Source: Culex pipiens pallens
Taxonomy: Eukaryota > Arthropoda > Insecta > Diptera > Culicidae
Direction of reading: 5' to 3'
Assembly: GCF_016801865.2 (NCBI RefSeq)
Contig: NC_068938.1
Location: 210,331,734-210,395,733 of the forward strand
DNA length: 64,000 bases
Part shown: piece by piece, positions 34,192 to 46,800 of the stretch
Layout: each line of letters opens with the position of its first letter
How positions within the stretch are numbered: position 1 is the first letter of the stretch
Translations under genes and position numbers: made by a program
The notes under the pieces: model-generated
The model's input: the letters and a program-made list of their open reading frames with translations, nothing else
Databases searched by the model: none
What the model was told of the DNA's origin: nothing

Positions 34192-34609
34192 CTATTTCTA
34201 ATTTACTCTTTTTGGCCTTTAAGTAATACTAGTGACTACACAGGTTTTTGGTTGCAATTTTTACTAACATTACGCTTATCATTACGGGATTTCCTCTTTC
34301 TTCGTTACATTTGCTTCAAGTTTACCTCCTTACTAATTTACATTCATATGTACAAACAACTGATTAAGGTTAGAATCGAAACTAAAATCAACCAAAAATA
34401 CACTGAAACCTATTTCCAAAAAGCCATAATCTCTCACACAAGAAGCGAAAACGTTTTTCTTTTTCTCATTCTGTACACGTCTAGTTAGAAATCTAAAAAA
34501 ACAGTATAAAAATATAGCTGAGCTTGTGGTAATATTAAGTAGTACTAGTGTAATAGTCCCCTTGCCCTGCTGCTGCCCCTCCACCTCCTTTCCACCCCGC
34601 GTCATCCCC

Positions 34610-34843
34610 CTACAGGTCCATCACCTCCATGCTGAAGGGTTTCTTCCGGGCCGGGCTCGCCGCCAACGGGTTCGCCGTCAGGTGGTGCTGGTTCTTGAAC
34701 TGGAACGTCTGGGCTTTCGGGGTTTGGCCCTGCTTGGCCAGCATCTTGCCGATGGTCGGCGGCTCGTCCTCGTCGTCACTGTCGCTGCGCACGTTCACCG
34801 GACCACCCAGGGCCGGCCCGCTGAAATCATCGTCATCGTCGTC
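34610..34843 (-). CDS. SLC6 terminal exon, isoform 1 (acidic tail)
   Basis: Encodes 77 residues plus stop after a pyrimidine-rich acceptor (AG at 34845-34844). It begins with six Asp, then FSGPALGGPVNVRS, DSDDEDEPPTIGKML, and ends SMEVMDL. Phase 0 fits the donor at 41321-41320. It would be a cytoplasmic regulatory tail. Confidence 0.75.
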   Translation of the reverse strand, partial: DDDDDDFSGPALGGPVNVRSDSDDEDEPPTIGKMLAKQGQTPKAQTFQFKNQHHLTANPLAASPARKKPFSMEVMDL

Positions 34844-37800
34844 CTGTTGGGGTGAGGGTGGGAGAACGAAAAATACGGTGTTAGAATTGGTCAGAATAAA
34901 ACTCTTTGAAAAATGCACTAACAAGTGCTGCCAGCCAACCACTCTAGATCGTGCACAGTGAATAATGCCGTTTGAGAAATTATACAAATATCACTAATTG
35001 AACATAATTGAATTGAAACTTAAGGTTTATTTAAAGTCAATTTGGAAATTTTGGTCAATTTTTTGTCATTTTTGTAATTTTTGTAATTTTGGTCATTATG
35101 ACCATTATGACCATTTTGGTCATTTTTGTCATTTTTGTCATGTTGGCCATTTTGCCCTTTTTGGTAATTTTGGTCATTTTGGTCATTTTGGTCATTTTTG
35201 TCATTTTGGTCATTTTGGTCATTTAGGTCATTTTGGAAATTTAGGTCATTTTGGTCATTTTGGTCATTTTGGTCATTTTGGTAATTTGGTCATTTTGGTC
35301 ATTTTGGTCGATTTGGTCAATTTGGTCAATTTGGTCATTTTGGTCATTTTCGTTACTTTGATCATTGTGTTCATTTTGATCATTTTGGTCATTTTGGTCA
35401 TTTTGGTCATTTTGGCCATTTTGGTCATTTTTTTCATTTTGGTAATTTGGTCGATTTGGCCATTTTGGCCATTCTGGTCATTTTGGTCATTTTGGTCATT
35501 TTGGTCATTTTGGTCATTTTGGTCATTTTGGTCATTTTGGTCATTTTGGTCATTTTGGTCATTTTGGTCATTTTGGTCATTTTGGTCATTTTGGTCATTT
35601 TGTGTCATTTTTGTCATTTTTGTCATTTTTGATCATTTTGATCATTTTGGTCATTTTGGTCATTTTTGTCATTTTTGTCATTTTTGTCATTTTTGTCATT
35701 TTTGTCATTTTTGTCATTTTTGTCATTTTTGTCATTTTTGTCATTTTTGTCATTTTTGTCATTTTTGTCATTTTTGTCATTTTTGTCATTTTTGTCATTT
35801 TTGTCATTTTTGTCATTTTTGTCATTTTTGTCATTTTTGTCATTTTTGTCATTTTTGTCATTTTTGTCATTTTTGTCATTTTTGTCATTTTTGTCATTTT
35901 TGTCATTTTTGTCATTTTTGTCATTTTTGTAATTTTTGTAATTTTTGTAATTTTTGTAATTTTTGTAATTTTTGTAATTTTTGTAATTTTTGTAATTTTT
36001 GTAATTTTTGTAATTTTTGTAATTTTTGTAATTTTTGTAATTTTTGTAATTTTTGTAATTTTTGTATTTTTTGTATTTTTTGGAATTTTTGTAATTTTTG
36101 TAATTTTTGTAATTTTTGTAATTTTTGTAATTTTTGTAATTTTTGTAATTTTTGTAATTTTTGTAATTTTTGTAATTTTTGTATTTTTTGTAATTTTTGT
36201 AATTTTTGTAATTTTTGTAATTTTTGTAATTTTTGTAATTTTTGTAATTTTTGTAATTTTTGTAATTTTTGTAATTTTTGTAATTTTTGTAATTTTTGTA
36301 ATTTTTGTAATTTTTGTCATTTTTGTCATTTTTGTAATTTTTGTCATTTTTGTCATTTTTGTAATTTTTGTAATTTTTGTCATTTTTGTCATTTTTGTCA
36401 TTTTTGTCATTTTTGTCATTTTTGTCATTTTTGTCATTTTTGTCATTTTTGTCATTTTTGTCATTTTTGTCATTTTTGTCATTTTTGTCATTTTTGTCAT
36501 TTTTGTCATTTTTGTCATTTTTGTCATTTTTGTCATTTTTGTCATTTTTGTCATTTTTGTCATTTTTGTCATTTTTGTCATTTTTGTCATTTTTGTCATT
36601 TTTGTCATTTTTGTCATTTTTGTCATTTTTGTCATTTTTGTCATTTTTGTCATTTTTGTCATTTTTGTCATTTTTGTCATTTTTGTCATTTTTGTCATTT
36701 TTGTCATTTTTGTCATTTTTGACATTTTTGTCATTTTTGTCATTTTTGTCATTTTTGTCATTTTTGTCATTTTTGTCATTTTTGTCATTTTTGTCATTTT
36801 TGTCATTTTTGTCATTTTTGTCATTTTTGTCATTTTTGTCATTTTTGTCATTTTTGTCATTTTTGTCATTTTTGTCATTTTTGTCATTTTTGTCATTTTT
36901 GTCATTTTTGTTATTTTATGTCGTTTTTGTCATTTTTGTTATGTTTGTCATTGTTGTCATTTTTGTCATTTTTGTCATTTTTGTCATTTTTGTCATTTTT
37001 GACATTTTTGTCATTTTTGTAATTTTGGTCATTTTGGTCATTCTGGTCATTTCGGTCATTTTGGTCATTTGTCAATTTTGGTAATTTTGGTCATTTGGGT
37101 AATTTTGGTCATTTTAGTCATTTTTGTCATTTTTGTCATTTTTGTCATTTTTGTTATTTTATGTCGTTTTTGTCATTTTTGTCATGTTTGTCATTGTTGT
37201 CATTTTTGTCATTTTTGTCATTTTTGTCATTTTTGACATTTTTGTCATTTTTGTAATTTTGGTCATTTTGGTCATTCTGGTCATTTCGGTCATTTCGGTC
37301 ATTTTGGTCATTTGTCAATTTTGGTAATTTTGGTCATTTGGGTAATTTTGGTCATTTTAGTCATTTGGGTCATTTTGATCATTTGTCAATTTTGATCATT
37401 TTGGTTATTTGGGTCATTTTGGTTATTTGGGTCATTTTGGTCATTTTGGTCATTTGGGTCATTTTAGTCATTTTGGTCATTTTGGTCATTTTGGTCATTT
37501 TGGTCATTATGGTCATTTTGGTCATTTTGGTCATTCTGGTCATTTGGGTCATTTGGGTCATTGGGGTCATTGGGGTCATTTGGGTCATTTTGGTCATTTT
37601 TGTGATTTTTGTCATTTTTATCATTTTTCAAACGATAAAGATTTTACTTTTTTTTTAAAGCTGAGTCTGTAAACAGGTTTTAGAAAAGATCGAACAGCTG
37701 AAATAGTGTCTAGTGAATGAAAAGTAAAAACAAACATATTTTGTAAATATAGAAAAGTTATCATAAGTATACGATTGTAACAAACTTTTTGTTGTAATTG

Positions 37801-40800
37801 TAATAAAGAAAATAAATCAGTATCAATACATTAAATTAGCAAAATATTAAACGATTAGGATAGACGGATTGTTATATATTCAAAAATAAATACACAAGAA
37901 GTCAAGGCATATAATTGTTTTGTAGAGTTTAAGTTTTTTGAAGATTGCACAAAACCCAATAATTATTATATTATTTGAACAATTCATACAACAGTGCAAG
38001 AGATTCCAAAATTAGTAGCGGTCCTTAAAATGCAACACTTAAGTTTGAAGATTTTAAAAAGTTAAAAAAAAAACAAAATAAAACTTGAAAAAAAAAATAA
38101 TGTTCAATCGATAAATTTAGATATCTTGCACCGTTTTCGAGATTTATCTACTAAACATTATTTTGTTGTTGATATCGTGACTTTTTTTTTCTACAATAAA
38201 ACATGACCAAGCTTGACCATATCTGAAAAAAAAATGTTTTCATCGCTATCTTGTTGATGTAGAGACTGCATCTCTGCAACCATCGGTCCAATTTTCAATA
38301 TATTTGATGCAAATTTTTAGGAAATTTTCTGATCTTTTCAAAAAACATTTCAGAGAGGGTCAAGCATATATAAAAAAGTCAACTTATCACCCAAAAATCA
38401 ATTAAATTGTATGAACTGAAAAACGATGCACGATATTGAATTTTCTGCAAAGCACTTTTCGACTGCAAATTTAATTCTACATTCAAAAACTTTTCGACTT
38501 TATTGATCGTTTTAAAAAAAATCCAGATTGGCAACACTGCTAAATGCATTTTGACCAATTTGTTGTAAAGGTCAAGAGATGGCATTTTTTGTTATCTTAA
38601 ACATATTCAAAAAATGAGATTTTCAAAAATAATTATTTTGCGTAATCTATTTTTTGTGTGAAAAATCGAATTAAAAAATCGGCTATTTTTTAAGAGTGTA
38701 GCGTTCTCAAGATACAGCTTTTTGGACATATTGAAAGCCTGTCAAAATTGTATGAAAAAAATGGACAGTTCAATTATGCAAATGGACTTCTTTGGCCATA
38801 GTATGTATTCAATAACCTGGTTCCATTTTGTATCTCATTAAAAAAAATGAAATCTTTAGCTCTGTTGTTTTGTTTAGTTACATCAATAGTTTAAGAGATG
38901 TCCAGAATATTTATTTATGGTTAGATTTGTAGGATCGGTGTAAAAGTGTCACTATGTCAATTTTGATTCTTTTTATAATAAAACAACACAGGCGTAATAA
39001 ACGGTGTCAAACAATCAAGATTTCACTGTAAAGAGGAGTTATTCATTACATGCATTGTTTTCGTGAATACAGAGCGGATTCACTGATTCGAATGAGCTAA
39101 TCCAGATTTGCTTATTGGAACGACTGACAGCTGTCAAATGCACAAAATCACGTGATTGGTAAACGTCGAATAAAGAAGTCAATTAGCTGACATTCGGATT
39201 AGAGAAGTTCGAACTAGCGAACCCGCTCTGTAATGCGACCTAGAAATGAATTATTTTTGTATTTTGAAAACGGGATTAGGATAAAACAAATTTTAATAGT
39301 GATTTGTGAAAAAAGTTTGTGTTGTAGGTGAAAAACTAGACAAATAGCAACATTCAACATGATTCGCATGCAATGGAGAAAATCAAACACAGAAAAAAAA
39401 CAAGCAGCTTCGTTGAACAACATAAAACATAAAACAATCAACAAGCAAGCACAGAATTATGGTTAAACAGATTAAACGGTGAGGAACAACTAGAATATCG
39501 ATTAGTGAAGCTATTAATTACCATATTGTCAAAAAATCGTTTTCTCCCTTTAAAACATTGAGCTCGTCAGCTAGCGCGATTCATCCACGTGCGTGTTTTT
39601 TTTTTGGGTGTGTTTGTGGTTATTTAGCTTTTACTGTGTGTGTTAGTAATAACACTTACAACACATATAAAAGGGGGTGTTGAACGGGCGGATGAGGGTT
39701 TTTGGGGTTGTTTTTTTTTGCTGTAACGTTTTTTTGTTTAATTTTTTCACATCTATTGGTGTATGGTTCAATTTCTTTGTCGAGCATAATTTTGTTAATT
39801 TTTGTTTGTTTGTTTTTTGTTGCTGTTTGTGTATCGCAGATTTCATCAATATTCTTGTTGCGTTGCGTTAACGTTATTGGCTTGTGCTTCTTCGTGTTTA
39901 CTGGCGCTGTTGCTGTTGTTGTTGTTGCTGCTGTTGCCGTTTGTTACTTCCGGTGGTGGCCAGAATCGGCTTCAGGGACGACGCCGTCGTGGTAGTCGTC
40001 ACGATCGTCACCGAGTTTGGCGGCGAGGTTAAATGTCTGGTTCGGTTCGTCGTCGTCGTCGTCGCGGCCGCACTACTGTCATCCGTTTTGGTCTATAACT
40101 TTCAAAGATTCAACGAAATTTTCATGTCAATTATCCTTTTTGCGTCCGGGCGAAACTAGGTAGATGACTCTATACGAGATGACCTGCTGTATTTTTTTTG
40201 GTTCTACACATTCAGATGATGATTGTGGATGCTCTACACAAAACGCTATTGAGAGGGGGTTTTGAAACGTGCCAAACTAGCACGTGTTTACGGTCGGGTC
40301 TAGAGAAAGAGAGAGGGGGAGGCAGGAGAGGAAGCAAATTTGGTTTTTTCGATTGATTTTAAAGATTTGCAATTTTAAATTTAATTTATTCCAATCAGAG
40401 GACATAATTTATGAGCGAATCTATTGAGCGCGGAATGATGCCAGAGGAGAGGGGGCAAGGGGATGAGAAATGAGACGGAAACGTTGATTAGTACATGAGT
40501 TAGTAGTTCGTGAAGGGGGAAATTGCGAATGATTTTCGTAATGCGGGTTAGTATTAACATACACCTTATCACTGTAAAAAAAACAATTTGTTTTATTTTT
40601 TTTTACACATTCTAGATTAAGACAAATAGAATAACAAGCACAGAACAAAATAATGTTAAAATAATAATAATTATTATTTTGACTTGTTTTTGACAAATTA
40701 AATTCACTGAAATCATTTTAGAGTCAATTAACTGATTTCTCTAAAACTTAATTTTAATTTTTTTAAACAAACTTTGAATTTGACTGCAAAAAAATACGAT

Positions 40801-43800
40801 ACTACCCGGCATTACGGTTAAGCTTGTTACTTGAATAATTCCAACCCTACTAGTTAGATAGGGTTGAAAATAATCGCGCAATATTTTGTGACTGATGTGC
40901 AATTGAGATTGTTGCGGAATTATTTCAAGTTGTTTAACTTATCATTCTATAATGTTCAAACCATTTTACTTCTACGCAGTTAGTTTTAAGACGTCTTTTA
41001 ATCAGTTAAACACACTTTATCCAAAGATTTTCTAAGAAAATTACAAAAAAAGCATTTTTGCTAATCCACCGACCTACCCGACCAAAAGTGTCCAGTCAAA
41101 AATAACACAATTTGTTCTTCAACAATCTCACTCGCACATCTTTATGATCAAATGTCAGACGAAAACAGAGCACACTATGATTGCTTGCATCAATGAGTAT
41201 GAGGTTCAGATACGATATCGCATTCTCATGAAATGACTTGAAGCATGATGATCTCTGACATTGTTTATTAGATGAAAACTAGTGATGACGGGGACGCGCG
41301 GCACCGCGAAGCTTAACTTACATCAAAATCTCCGATCGTGAACCGTGTTCCTGCCAGCGACTGCGGCGGTGGCAAATCGGGACTGACCACCTGTGTTTGC
41401 GTTTTCAGTGTGTTTGTGTGGCATGTTTTTACAGCGTGTGTTTTTATTGGTTCGTCGGCGCACGTAGAACACAGTTTGTTACGCAACAGCGAGCAACAAG
41501 GAGCGTTTTTGGTTCGTTAGCAATGGTATGATTTGTTATTGTTTATGATTTGGCATTAAATGGGATTTGGTTGGAAGACATATTAGCGTATATAAAAGAG
41601 AGAAAAAGAGAATGACAGTTGGAAGTTTTGCGTTAGTTTTTGTTAGTTTACACACGATCAAGAAACACAGTTTGTTCTGGGGGATGGGTTTGAATGTGTC
41701 GAGTTGAAAACAAAGTTTGTACAGAAACGAATCGGGTTTAAAAAACTCAAACGGGAAATTAAACGAATCCTACAAGTCAGCACACGGAATGAAAGCTTTG
41801 CTATGAAGCACTTGAGACGGGAACTGCAATGAATTCGATGGGCGCCACATTGCAATCACATTGGCTGTCATAAACAGGACAAAATACATATTCTTGACGG
41901 GTTTTGCGGTGAATGATGTTGGTGGTGGAAGGCCATGATAAATAGTTTGCACATTGCAAACGGATAAAAGTCACTGCCAACTGCGATCCTTCCAGGACAT
42001 CGTCGAAGAAGGGGTTTCCTGCCAGCAGTAAAATTTACCATCGTACGTTGTAATGTATCTCTTATGTCATGGCAAACCGAGACTGCATTCGGCGACCTTT
42101 ACCATTTCTACATATCCTGTGAGGAATGCGTCGTATAAATTTTACGTCAAACTGTAATTCGTTGTGTCAATGAAATGACTTTCTGCAGCGGAGCTCATCT
42201 TTTTTCTAGATTATTTCTTATGCCTTTTCGAAGAGGACGATGATTTCCCAGAACTAGCCCGGAATGTTACACCAAGTAAGCTACACGGCACTTGTTGAAG
42301 TGTGACCAACGAAAAATAAAACGAATTCACATCCAATGGTGATTTTTGTACACGTGGTGTGTGGGTGGCTTTGTGGGTGGGTGTCAGCACGGTACAGTTT
42401 CATGTGTGTGGCTGGACATTGCACAGAGCAAAAGTGGTGCACGTGCGTTTTCAATGTGAAACAGAGTGTCAGAGTGGTGTGGTTGTGTAGGGAGTAAATT
42501 TAGTAGTGAGAAAAAATTTGATCGGTGAAGTTTTGAGAACAGTTTTTTCACGTTTTTAATCATTTATATAATTTTTTGTTTTAATTTAATAATTCAACTT
42601 GGAATCTACTTTTTGAGATTCTGATAAAATGATTTTGAGAAAAATAACTAAAAACATATAACTGATTTTTTTTTATTATTTTATATTATTGAATGTGCTC
42701 AATGCTCAATACAAGATCATATTTTGTTAAAATTACTGTGTTACTTCTGATTGAAATTTACAAAACAAATATTTATTTTCAGTATACTCATTACGAGACG
42801 GAATTCTACAACATGTTTTGTTTTAAGTTACACAGTAAAAATAATGTTAAAATTAACTCAGGGAATGCTGACGGATCAGAAACATTATTATTTAATATTA
42901 CCTGAAAAAATGTGTAAATTTACATATTTTTATGTGTAATTTAACTCGTCGCAAACAAACTGTTTGATAAATAAGAGGTTGCATTTTTTTTAAATGTATT
43001 GTTTACTAATGTTTATTTTAAGTTAAGCTAGGAAAGATTTCGACGTTTTTGACTAAAACCAGGTTATGCAAAGTTTTGTAATTTTTGTCCTGTATCTTGT
43101 AAAGTTTTCAATATTTAAAAGTGTTTTAAAGGTATCTACACAGTAATTTTCTTGTAAATTTGGAAGGTGTAATTTTGGAAGGTTCAACATTACCTCTTTT
43201 ATGATGCAATTTTACCTCAATTTAGACTGAAAAAGCGACATTACAACAGAAAAGTGGTAAAATTACACATTTTCAGGGGTTAAATTACACCTTTTTTTCT
43301 GACATAAAAAATGTACCCCTTCCCAGTTGTAATATTATCATGCTTTTTTTTCTGTGTATAAGATAAAGCCAGTTTAAATCCGTACAGTAGTAAATTTAAA
43401 AAAGGCGATTACTAGATATCACACGGATAATAAATTTTATTTTTTTTGAAATATGGAAACTGCACTTTTTTTTATCAAATTAATAAGTAACAATTAATAT
43501 CTTGGTGCAACTCTTTTTTGGATAGCACTTTACCAGAAATGGTAACCATATTTTCAAGAATTAATCATTTGACACATCATACTATCTACACAAGAGAAAA
43601 GAGAAAAACATGAATAAAATTTGATTGTAAAAAATCACATCTTTCAAAATACACTAAAATTACACAGAATTGGAGAAACACACATACAAAGTAAATGTAA
43701 AATCATGATAATATTAAAGTATATGTGGAGAGATTTTGTGTCTGCAAAAATGTGTAATGATACTTCGAAAAATGTGTAAATTTACATCTTTTTAAGAGTA

Positions 43801-46800
43801 GTTGCGTTTTCACACATAAATTGATGTAGATTAACATCGAAAAAGAAGTTACCAAAAAGAAAAAATATCAACATTCCAAAATTTAACAGTGCATTTTGAA
43901 ATAAAAACAGTGCATTTTGGAATAATACATTAAAAGTACTGGGTCATTTGACCGTGACTTCTTGCTGGCTGCATGCCCTGTATTAGCGCTTCAACTTTGT
44001 AAGCGATAGGTCGGGAGTTCATTGAGAAGAAAATAATAAATCCAGATTTTATTTCAATTATCATAAAATGTGTTGTCGTTTGCATTGTTATTTTTGAATA
44101 ATGTACACAGTAAAAAAGAGTGTAGGTACACCCAAAGGAAAAATATATCTCAAAATCTGCAACAGTGGATTTGCTGCAGAAAATGTTATATTTTATTACA
44201 TTTTTTGCAGCAAGCCCATAGATCTTTTTTGCCCGCGTGTAAATACATCAGCGATCTGCAGTTCTCACCAACACATAAAATGCTGGTGCGTCCCCGAGCA
44301 ACACTTCAGAGAGAACATTATGTTCGCGCTCTGTCCCTCACCATTCATCAAGCGTCCATGGCGCGGTGGTAGCGTGTCGGATCAGCAACCTAGAAGTTGA
44401 TGGTTCAATCCTCGTTCTGTAATGATTTTTTTCTGCAATACAATCAATCTGCCGTCGGTAATGTCGATAATTGTCGGTAACGAGCAAAAATGTCATACCC
44501 ATATATCGCAGAAAATGCATGAGGACAGATTTCATGCAGATTCTGATATACTTTCATGCCGCCATGTATCACAATCATGCAACCGCCGGTTGGGTGTACG
44601 ATGCCTATATAAATTTTCTCTTTTTTACGTAAATTCATTTAAACTAATGTGTAAGAAATGAAATTAAAAAAAAAGATCACCTGGATTTGACGTACACAAA
44701 AAAAGATGGCAATATTCATCAGGAAATGGTGACAGATTTTGTGTCAAAAAATGTGTAATATTACATCAGGAATTGGTGAATATTCATCACTTTCTGATGA
44801 ATTTTCATCAGGTTCACATTTTTACACATTTTTTAAGTAAAATTTATCATAAAAAGAGGTACTATTCAACCAACCAAAGTTTCAACCTTTCAAAACTATT
44901 TTTTTTCTGTGTAAATTAATCTTTACTGGTAAAAATATGTAATTTAGGCGAAACTATCGTATTTTGCTATGTAGTTTAATGTTCACACAATAATGTAGCT
45001 AAAATTACTTAACTCGCCATATGTTGTACTCTTTTTACTGTGTATAGAGATCGTGCAAAATATTGATTTTTAGAATACTAAAGCATTCGAAAGTTGAATA
45101 TCATTGATGATTTTTTAAATCATGGTGGTCTCATTAGAAAAATCTTCAATTTAAATGACATTAATTTAAAAGCTAAATTTTTATATTCCATTTATTTTTA
45201 TGCCATTCGATTTTTATTTTAGACTTTTAAAAACATTGCACATAACTCAAATAAATCACCAATAAATCTCTTATGATTAAATACAAATGAATCCATCTCC
45301 TTACACATAAATCATTCGTCGAAAAACCCACGCCAAACGCCCGAAACATCATTATCAATGAAGCGCTGGTCAAGTTCGCACCCGACTTCATCTATCACGC
45401 ATTAAAATCAACATAACAACATCGGACGCAATGAACTGTGTTGTGTTTGTGTTTGTGTAGGTCGATGCGTGACTTCGTGAGTGTGTGCGCGTGATGATTT
45501 ATCACAAAAGGAAAAGTTGACCAAATAATCCGCTTGTAATGCCCGACTCTGTCTTGTTGCTGATGGGAGGGGAAAAAACAAATTCAAACCAAATCGGCAA
45601 ACATCAACTCAAGTGTGGGAAAAACAACTTTTCTCCGAAAGGCAAAACCGAAAGAATAAATAAATGTGGGTGTGTTTGTCTGTGAGAGTTTTCTTGCCAC
45701 GTCACGTGGCACTGCTGGGAGAAAACGGAAAGCAAGAAAAAGGGGGAAAGAGAGCATGCTACTTACGTCGTCCTCGTCGATCATCTCCTTGGTGGACGCC
45801 GTAGTCTCATTGCGCCGGATCGAGCCCTGGTGGATGTCCAGGTCGACCTTGAGGATCTGGAACCGGCGCAGCAGGAACACCACCGGCATCGGAAGCACGG
45901 ACGCCAGGATCATGGCCAGGGCGATCCCCATCACCCAGTCCGGGTAGGATTTGTTCTCGGTGATACCCTGAAGGGGAAGATTTGAGTTAGTACCACGTAA
46001 TTGACGTAATTGACGGTAGACTTACCAGTTCACCGTTCCACGCGGAATACTTGGGACTGCTGAGGATCATACTCAGTACTGAAGATATCAGGATTCCGGT
46101 CATGATCACCGGACCGATGTACCTCCACGTCATCTGCCAGTAGATTCCGGGTCGGACTCCAGTCATTTGGTAGATGTCCTCAGTGAACCTGGAATGGGAA
46201 TTCAGTTAGCTTACAGATCTTCCCCCAAACCTCTACAAAACCCTACTTCTTGTGTCCGTAGATGTAGATGACGGCAATGGTCTCCATGAGAGCCACCACG
46301 ACCAACCCGATCGTTCCAGCGAACGAGTCGAACATCTTGAGCCAGTACTCGCCGGCACCGGTGGTGAAGATCAATCCAATCGAGAAACAGAACACGCAGA
46401 CCACACCTGAAAATCAGAAGGTCGTCAAACCAAGAAATACCAAAAAAAAAATCATTCTAAACCTACCCGTCACGTACGGTTTCCGAATCCGCTTGAAGAT
46501 GTCGATGTCGAATATCGTGCACAGCATACCCTCCAGGATGCCGATCTGGGACCCAAGTCCGAGCGATAGCAGCATCGTGAAGAAGAGAACCGCCCAGAAG
46601 GGCGCTCCTGGGAGCTGCACGATGGCCTGGGTGAAGACGATGAAGGCAAGACCGGTGCCCTCGGCGGCCTGCAAGTTGATCAATTGAGAAATTGGAATTA
46701 ATAGTACCTTCAGGTTAATACTACAAGTAACTCACACTATCCAGTTGATCCTCGAGACTACAATGTTCAAGCGTCCAGTTGGCCGTCGCAACCGGGTCCA

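Larger units (their letters stand above)
30200..34609 (-). other. Probable long 3' UTR / downstream region of the SLC6 gene
   Basis: This lies directly past the SLC6 stop codon. It is AT-rich, largely free of the dispersed repeats seen elsewhere, and holds no coding exon. Several AATAAA signals exist on minus (for example near 30400-30410). Long 3' UTRs are common for neuronal insect genes; that this is one is inference. Two small MITEs interrupt it (31560-31730, 33997-34191). Confidence 0.4.

Noticed and set aside
34998..37084. Open frames up to 574 aa on both strands in the 9-bp array
   Set aside because: They are a by-product of a 9-base repeat without stops; no start context or domain, and several frames are equally open.
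44352..44420. Functional tRNA gene
   Set aside because: A and B boxes are present but the acceptor stem does not pair and there is no clean anticodon arm.
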